Notes under the pieces: model-generated | What the model was told of the DNA's origin: nothing | Seen by the model: the letters and a program-made list of their open reading frames with translations, nothing else | The model's database searches: none | NCBI GenBank assembly: GCA_014621425.1 | Contig: JAANBB010000030.1 | Span: forward strand, 142,021 to 206,020 | DNA length: 64,000 bases | Direction: 5' to 3' | From: Cylindrodendrum hubeiense | Taxonomy: Eukaryota > Ascomycota > Sordariomycetes > Hypocreales > Nectriaceae | Translations under genes and position numbers: made by a program | Shown: positions 57,325 to 64,000 of the stretch, piece by piece | Numbering within the stretch: position 1 is the stretch's first letter | Layout: each line of letters starts with the position of its first letter

Positions 57325-57916
57325 ATTAGAGAGAGGAGGAATAAAGAAAGCATAGGTTTTTCTTAAGGACGGCTAGACTTGGGAAGTATTAGACGGACGA
57401 CCCACCATCTCTCTTACATATGGTAGAGCAGGTAGGAGGAAAAGGGGGACCCCTTGGTGTGAGGGTGTACGATCACTTTTTTATACGTCAGAACATAAGT
57501 TTAGTTACCGTTTAATGTCTTGATCTGAATGAACTAGTTATAATGACGTGAGGAACTATGAAGTGCGAAAATTGACATTGACAAAAGTATGTTATACGTA
57601 GACCATGAGACATCAGCGAATCACAGTGATACGGATATGATTTTGGGTAGATTTTTTGTTTCATTGCTATGGTACAGAGACCCGATTCAAGTCTATGGGA
57701 GTGGTAGAACAGTGGAAAAGGGTATCGTTCTTTTACCATACCCCCGATGCCATCCTCACCGAGGACGGCCAGCCAAGCCAAACACAGCAGCTAGCCGATC
57801 CTCTGTCTTCCCTCACCACATCTCTTCTTCTACCCCAGTTTTTTTCCCGAGGACCCTCGTCCGGATGAGTTCTTCTCATCTCAAACTAAAGTCCGCTCTC
57901 GACATGGAGGGGAAAT
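57325..57916. other. Convergent 3' intergenic region, SPF1 / MDH
   Basis: AT-rich 3' regions of two convergent genes. No coding or RNA feature is seen. Confidence 0.6.
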
Positions 57917-59310
57917 TTAGTTGCCGGGGTTGGCGGCAACGAAGGCAACACCCTTCTCGATGTTCTTCTTGAGGTCACCCAGGCAAGCCTCGATGAGCTT
58001 CTCCTCAGCGGCGTCAACGGGGCCGATGGGGTGGATGGTCTCAACACCGTTGGGGCCGAGCTCGACCTGGCTGCTGAAGAAGTCAACGCCCTGGTCCTTG
58101 TAGAGAGGGGACTCGACGAAGGTGGGCTCGATGACACCCTTCTCGCCCTGAGCGGCGCGGAGGACGGAGTCGGCCATGCGGGCACCGGCCATGGCCATGG
58201 ACAGAGTGGCAGAGCCAGCACCGTCCTTGGCCTTGACGACCTCGTCACCACCGAACTGGACACGCTTGACGAGCTCAGCGTCGGAGGAGAGGTCGGGGTG
58301 GCTGCTCTGGGAGAAGAGGGGGACGATGGTGACACCGGAGTGGCCACCAACAACGGTGATGTTCTCGTCCTTAGGGTCGGTATCCTTGATCTCGGAGACG
58401 AAGCGGCTGGCGCGGACAACGTCGAGGGTGGTGACACCGAAGAGCTTCTTGGGGTTGTAGACACCGGCGTTCTTGAAGACCTCGGCGACGATGGGGACGG
58501 TGGAGTTGACGGGGTTGGCGATGATGAGGAGGCTGGCCTCGGGGGAGTGCTTGGCAGCGGCCTTGGCGAGATCGCGGACGATGGAGGCGTTGGTGTTGAA
58601 GAGATCGTCACGGGTCATGCCGGGCTTGCGGGGGACACCAGCGGGGATGAGGACAACCTCAGAACCCTTCAGGGCAGCGGCGAGGCCCTCGGGGGAGGCG
58701 TCATAGCCCTTGACGGAGGACTTGGTGTTGACGTGGGAGATATCGGCACCAACACCTGGAGGGCGAGTTAGCACGGAGCTGCTTTGGTTGGGACCAGGTG
58801 GCAGAAAGAGTGGTATGATGGTAGGGAGGGGCAGGGCTGGTGTTTTGGCTAATACGGGACCGTTCAGGACACGCAACACACCAAAACACAGCCCAATCCC
58901 GTCAAAATCCCGTCATCGTACAGAGACCACAAGCTGCAGAGCAAACAACGTACCGGGGGAGCCACGGATGTCGTAGAGGGCAAGCTCAGTGACGCGGGGG
59001 TTGAGCTTGAGGAGGAGGGAGAGGGGCTGGCCGATACCGCCGGCGGCACCGAGGACGGTGACCTTGGAAAGCTGGTTTGTGCGTGTTAGTCAAGGTGAAG
59101 CTTTAGGGGTGGTTGCAGATCGAATTGGTGAGGCTGGAGCTGGTGTTGACGGATGGTGACGATGCAGACACTGGCCGGATGCGGACCGGGCCGGTGCGAG
59201 AGACGGAGCTCTCATGCGACGAGCGGGTGAAGTAAAGCAGCAAGAGGGAAACTCACGTTGCGCGCCGAAGCGGTGAAAGCGCGTCGCTGGATCTTGGAGG
59301 CGGCGAACAT
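57917..59310 (-). CDS. Malate dehydrogenase, mitochondrial
   Basis: Exons 59310-59257, 59071-58954 and 58755-57917 join to 336 aa. Exon 1 is exactly the presequence ([18 protein letters not shown], Arg-rich with no acidic residue), so the intron separates targeting signal and enzyme. The NAD-binding motif is [11 protein letters not shown]. Substrate-binding arginines are in [13 protein letters not shown], the [10 protein letters not shown] block follows, and the active-site His lies in [11 protein letters not shown]. The enzyme interconverts malate and oxaloacetate in the TCA cycle of the matrix. Codon use is strongly C-biased, as expected for a highly expressed gene. Introns of 185 and 198 bp are longer than elsewhere in the window. 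Confidence 0.97.
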
Positions 59311-61177
59311 CCTGACGGTTGTTTGTGTGGAGTAGAGGTAGAATTGGGGGGAGATGGGTCAATTGGGAAGAGGGAAGAGGCGGAAGACAAAAAATGAGGC
59401 TGGTGATGAGCAGTTTAAATACCGTCCTGAGGTACAAAAAGCCACGGGAGCCACCCACTCACCCACGGCGGCAGGAGCCCACCATCCATCCACCACCCTC
59501 CTCCACCCTCCCACCTTCCCACCGGCAACGCACTGGACGCACTGAACGCAGCATGGGAGGAGGGAAGGAGCTGCGTTTGGAGTCTCCGCTTCTGGGGCAT
59601 GAGAGCACCGCTATCCCCCAAGCGGACTAGCGCCGTCAAGCTGAGCAGCGGAGCTTGTTCGGAATTTCGACAAAGACACGGAGCAACGGGAGCCAGCAGA
59701 GGCGCCGGGACGGTGAGAACCGGTCAGAAGGTCAAGAGCAAATGGGCAATGTCGGGGACAGATGCACGGGAGGCTCGGCGGTTTCGTCATTGGCGATGGA
59801 CGTCGCGGGCGAGCCCTCAAGTCACCGCTGTTGACCCCGGACTGTCTCCGGGGATACGGCATCCGGGGATTCTCGGTGAGGGCTTTGTGTGTTGTTGTTT
59901 ACCTACGTAGTACCTGCCAGCCATGACGAATAATTATTCAAGGGCATTATGGATTCGTTCATTGGAGATGAATATTGCCTGTCCTCTAGCGGACTCCAAA
60001 CGGGAAGCAACCGATTGCCATCGTCATCAATTGACCTCCAGACTTGGCCCGCACAAACCACCATCTACTCCATACTTTGCTCTCCCTCCACCCACCTCCG
60101 CCTCCACCTCGTCCGACAAAATGCCACATTCCGGCTAAAATAAGACAAAAAAAAGCTGGGGGACGGGAGAGCCCAGGAAGAGGCTCTGATTTGCGAAACT
60201 CTGTGTTAGATGTGTGTCCGGCATCCGTAATTGCTGCAATCCATGCAGTCGCATTGGATATCGGTGTCATGCCTGACCACACTGACGATGCCCCTCCATC
60301 ATCGGCTAACAAGTTAGCTCACACCATCTCTCCATCCATCCCTTCACCCGTGGCTGCCATGTCCCGTCTCGCTGTGTTACAGAACTACGGTGTACATGGC
60401 ATTGTCCACGTATCCGCACCTATCCCGTCCCCTCTATCCCATCCATCCCATCGACCGCCCAGCAAGCGCCAATGTTTCCCTCTTACAGCACCCTGTTGCC
60501 CTGTTACCCTGTTACCCCACGGGGCCCACTTCCCTGGTGTCTGGGCGTCAATTGTTGGTGGGCGGCACAGTCGGATGGAGACGGAACGCATCCATCATGA
60601 GGACGTGGCAGATATTTTATTATGCACCTGCAGGTCTGGGTCTGCGAGATTTGACGACGCCGATTGCGGCAGACTAATAATAACGAAGCAACCGAGAGGA
60701 TCTCGCATTGGAAATTGTCTGTTCGCAGGGGCAAGAACCCCAACATAATATTTACTCCGTATGCATTCCAACATGCTGCACGAACAAATGTTCATGTCGG
60801 TCTGGCGCCATGAGACTTGTCGATGCAACCATGGACTGAATGCAATCACCGATAACATGCGCTGCGATTCAGAAACATTTATTCACACCTAGCCCATCCG
60901 TTATTCCAGGCAGCGAAGCCTACAAGCAAGGCCTAACAATGTTGACCCTTCTGTCGTTTCCTTCGGCGAATGACTCAGAATGGCTACAGGGTAGCTGTCT
61001 TTGGAGGGGGCGGGGCCGCCTTTTCTTGGTGGGGGACAGCTCTCACAAGCGACATCATCTTTACGACGTAAAGGCATCACCACCTCACGACGACAAATAT
61101 TGAATTAACGGCGGATCAACAACAGCTTACAATCCATACACCTAACTATCCTCACCGTCATTCCTCAGGGCGCCACC
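59311..61177. promoter_or_regulatory. Divergent promoter region, MDH / RQT4-like gene
   Basis: About 1.9 kb with no supported gene; open frames on both strands lack homology signals. A CT-rich block lies near 60,050-60,110, and near 60,490-60,520 a short tandem array of GTTRCCCT units occurs. It should carry the promoters of both flanking genes, and its length may reflect long 5' leaders. Confidence 0.45.
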
Positions 61178-62764
61178 ATGTCGGTCTCGCAGCTTTCCAA
61201 GCTGCTACCCTTGCCCGACGACGAGCTCAAGCAGGTCCTCGACTACGCCGCCACTCTCTCCAAGCCCGAAGCCGCCGAACATCTTAACAACCTCCTGGGC
61301 AACTCGCCCCAGGCCGTCGAGTTTATTTCCTCTTTCAATGCTCGCAGACAGACTTCACAACCTGCCCCGGCAGGTCCCTCGTTCAGCGCTGCGGCAGCGG
61401 CAGGGAACGCATCCGCCACTGGAGCAGTAGACGCTGTCCCGAAAGCGAAACGAGGTCCCAAGAAGAAGAAGGCTGCAATCCACACACCTCAGGCGAGGCA
61501 AGTTGGTGATTATAGTGCACCCTCGGGCTCGACCTATAGCAAGAAGGATCAAGACTTGGACTACATCCCCCAACGGCCCAGCGCACCTGGCAGCAACGAT
61601 GTATCGAGATCCAACACCCCGAAACCCGCACCAAAGCCCGCCGCGAAGCCGCCGCCAAAGCAACATGCGTCAGCCGGTTATATGCTCGGAGATGGACCTC
61701 CAAATGCGAAGCCCAAGTCGAACCCGGTGTCACGAACCTCTACACCCAAGCCGAGCGGCACCACTACCAAGATCTCCATCTCCGGAGGGCTGCCCATGGC
61801 TGGTGCTTCAACCGCCATTGCAGACCTAGATGCCGCCATTCGCGCACTCGAGATTAGTACGAACCCGAGTTTAGATAATCCGAAGGCGAGAAAATGCAAC
61901 TGCGTTGCTACGAGACATCCTTTACAAAGCGCCGCGCCCAACTGCCTCTCGTGTGGCAAGGTCATTTGCATGAAGGAGGGTCTAGGCCCGTGTACCTACT
62001 GTGGCAGCCCTTTGCTGAGCCCGGATGACGTTCAAGCCATGGTGCGAGAACTGAAGGACGAGCGAGGGCGAGAGCGTATGGCGGCAGACCGGCAAGCCAA
62101 TCGTCGGGCAGATGTTGCTAAGACGCCCGCGGCCTTTACCAAGCCCCGCGGTAACGACGGTCCATCCCTGAGCGAAGCCGAGTCCAGTGCAAGAGCGCAC
62201 CGAGACAAGCTCCTCAACTTCCAGGCGGAGAACGCCCAGCGAACAACGGTTCGGGACGAGGCTGCCGACTTTGATGTCAGCACTGCCTTGACAGGAACGG
62301 GCAGCATGTGGTCCAGCCCTGAAGAGCGGGCACGTGAGCTGAAGCGGCAGCAGAAGATCCTGCGAGAGATGGAATGGAACGCCCGGCCAGAATATGAGAA
62401 GCGGAAACAGGTGCTGAGCATTGACCTGGTTGGAGGCAAGGTGGTGCGGAAAATGGCAGCGGTAGAGCGGCCCCCGACTCCAGAAGAGGAGGAGGAGGAC
62501 TACACCGTACTTCGCACGACTTCAGGGAACAGGAATGTGTCTAAGGCTGGGGGAGCATTCAGCGGGAATCCCTTGCTGGGCTCGCTCATCAGGCCGGTGT
62601 TTGACGCCAAGGGCAAGGGGGCCGAGACGGAGGGTCGGGAGTCAAGGAAGAACCAGAGGTGGCAGCGAGTACAGCATGATCTTAAGGACAACGAAGGTGT
62701 GATTCTAGACGGAGGAGTACGTGGGCATGCTGGGAAGACGGGGGATGAGCCAGACTGCGGATAG
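61178..62764 (+). CDS. Activating signal cointegrator 1 / RQT4-like zinc-finger protein
   Basis: Single-exon gene of 528 aa starting at GCCACCATGTCGG, an ideal start context. The N-terminal part is helical (LSKLLPLPDDELKQVLDYAATLS), followed by a Lys-rich and Pro/Ser-rich disordered stretch. A zf-C2HC5 zinc finger from about residue 240 reads CNCVATRHPL, CLSCGKVIC and GPCTYCGSPL. A charged helical region with SPEERARELKRQQKILREM follows. This is the TRIP4/ASC-1 zinc-finger family; the yeast member Rqt4 belongs to the ribosome quality control trigger complex that splits collided ribosomes with Slh1 (Rqt2) and Cue3 (Rqt3). No ASCH domain is seen, as in yeast. Confidence 0.88.
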   Translation: MSVSQLSKLLPLPDDELKQVLDYAATLSKPEAAEHLNNLLGNSPQAVEFISSFNARRQTSQPAPAGPSFSAAAAAGNASATGAVDAVPKAKRGPKKKKAAIHTPQARQVGDYSAPSGSTYSKKDQDLDYIPQRPSAPGSNDVSRSNTPKPAPKPAAKPPPKQHASAGYMLGDGPPNAKPKSNPVSRTSTPKPSGTTTKISISGGLPMAGASTAIADLDAAIRALEISTNPSLDNPKARKCNCVATRHPLQSAAPNCLSCGKVICMKEGLGPCTYCGSPLLSPDDVQAMVRELKDERGRERMAADRQANRRADVAKTPAAFTKPRGNDGPSLSEAESSARAHRDKLLNFQAENAQRTTVRDEAADFDVSTALTGTGSMWSSPEERARELKRQQKILREMEWNARPEYEKRKQVLSIDLVGGKVVRKMAAVERPPTPEEEEEDYTVLRTTSGNRNVSKAGGAFSGNPLLGSLIRPVFDAKGKGAETEGRESRKNQRWQRVQHDLKDNEGVILDGGVRGHAGKTGDEPDCG

Positions 62765-64000
62765 ATGTAGACGGTGTAAGTGGCGCTAGAGTCAAGAGGC
62801 CAAGAGGTCAATGATAGATTTGGGATTTGGGACAGCGAAGATACCCGCCCTATTTGAATTGGATTGGGGATTATGCGACCTAATGAGTTGTAGCTCTTAT
62901 ACCATCGAGAAAGGGTAACTTGTGAACTATGTGTGTTGTTGAATAAATGCGAAACTGCAATGAAGACAAGGTAGGATTGTTCGATACCACCAATGCAGGA
63001 AAACACCGAAGGAACAGTAACACACGGTAGTAATAGACAGTTAGTTAGGTACTATAGCTAAAACCAGGAGGTTCAGTATGCAAACAAAATTAGGTTGATG
63101 TGCACTTGATAAAAATATCTGTATTCAAGGTGGTGGAATCCAGACAATCAACGTCTTGCTGAGCTCCCAAGCAGCGACTTACCCTACACTTGTCGCTCGC
63201 TTGACAGGGCTTGCATAATGGCACGTGACTTCGTGTCATGGACGAGAGGGTCGAAGCGTGATTTTAACCGGCGGCGTGCATGAGTGTGCGTCTTGTGTGG
63301 TGGGACGTGCGTACAACACGAGGAAGAAGTGGCAATAATCCCACGTTTCCCGCTGACGACTGATGTGGGCTGGGATGCAACAGGCTTCTACATTTGCACC
63401 TATGGGCTATGAGCGAGCGTATGATTCCTGGAGCGAAGGAGGCTGGCCTCGCACGGAAACCGGGCCAAAGTGAATCCTCGCTAAAGAGGGGAACGACGCT
63501 GGCCTGGCCTGGATTCGTCTGCCTAATCCAGACTCGTCGCTGGTGCCGGTCTGCGTCTCCGTCTCGTTGCATCCCGTCACGCTTCGCTGCCGCCGAGGGA
63601 AAAGCCTCGCCCAAAACTCTGCAGCGCCACTCGGGCTTTTTTGGGGGACGCGAACTGCCATCGGGGGGAGGGAATTACGACGCAGGCACAGCGTCATCCA
63701 CCGGTTTGCCATGCTCATCGCACGCCCGGAATCGTCGATTCGTGCGAAATGTCCATGCCCATCCTGGTTCGTGAGGGAGAAAAAAAAAAAGGCCCTCGGA
63801 GCACGCGATCATGGTCGGTGTAGCTGCAGCGGGCTCGGGTGGATTGCTTCAGGCGGCGGAGCGCTGTAGCACAGGCGAAGAACTGGTGCTCCCCAGGGTT
63901 CGCGCGGGGGAGGCTGGGGGAGCCCGCACGCTGTCGGGGGGCCGTCCGCTGCCAGTGCCCTGGGGAACAGCGCTGTTAGCGACCTCGGGCGGCTCGCTAC
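62765..64000. other. Intergenic to window end
   Basis: The 3' UTR of the RQT4-like gene is followed by sequence without a supported gene. A GAATAAATG word near 62,940 may be its poly(A) signal. From about 63,400 the DNA becomes GC-rich with a ten-base A run near 63,780, perhaps the promoter of a gene beyond the window. Confidence 0.45.

Noticed and set aside
58031..58771. A 246-codon plus-strand frame opposite malate dehydrogenase
   Set aside because: Gly/Asp/Val-rich shadow of a highly biased gene; no start context or homology signal.
63264..63774. Overlapping frames of 100-126 codons on both strands near the end
   Set aside because: GC-rich sequence open in several frames at once, with no protein family signal.
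1..64000. CRISPR arrays, bacterial operons, tRNA and rRNA genes
   Set aside because: No direct-repeat/spacer array, ribosome binding site pattern or cloverleaf-like sequence was noticed; the genome is eukaryotic.

Overview
The window is fungal nuclear DNA from a filamentous ascomycete. Most genes carry one to eight introns of about 45-100 bp with GTRNGT donors, branch sites such as CTAAC or CTGAC, and YAG acceptors. The gene content (subgroup C chitinase beside a LysM protein, NACHT/ankyrin genes, OM14, MIA40) fits Sordariomycetes, probably Hypocreales. I cannot name the species.

Layout. (1) 1-36.6 kb is an accessory region, visibly less GC-rich than the rest. It starts with the 3' end of a D-serine dehydratase-like gene and an S9 peptidase. 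A divergent pair follows: a secreted LysM/chitin-binding protein (minus) and a very large killer-toxin-like GH18 chitinase (plus). Next come a pseudokinase, an M4 thermolysin-type protease of bacterial character, a broken kinase-ankyrin gene, an intact NACHT-ankyrin gene, a 2-oxoglutarate/Fe(II) oxygenase and a broken NACHT gene. Between them lie decayed coding relics and repeats, including an inverted-repeat pair. (2) 37.4-42.4 kb holds compact housekeeping genes: OM14-like, MIA40, thiamine pyrophosphokinase and the SNARE BOS1. (3) 43.1-52.5 kb is a small metabolic group: MFS exporter, P450, Asp-nucleophile alpha/beta hydrolase, HSL-type esterase and secreted type-B carboxylesterase, with no PKS, NRPS or terpene backbone gene. 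(4) 53.3-62.8 kb is again housekeeping: the P5A ATPase SPF1, mitochondrial malate dehydrogenase and an RQT4/ASC-1-type zinc-finger protein.

How the genes fit together. The LysM protein and chitinase probably act on chitin outside the cell from a shared 1.1 kb promoter region. Four kinase/NACHT-type genes between 13 and 36.6 kb look like a fungal NLR or self/non-self recognition island, partly intact and partly decaying. MIA40, OM14, TPK and MDH serve mitochondria or cofactor supply; BOS1 and SPF1 serve the ER and Golgi.

Limits. Exon borders were read by eye. Apparent frameshifts in three accessory genes could be real lesions or base-calling errors, two of them lying in six-base A runs. No database search was possible.
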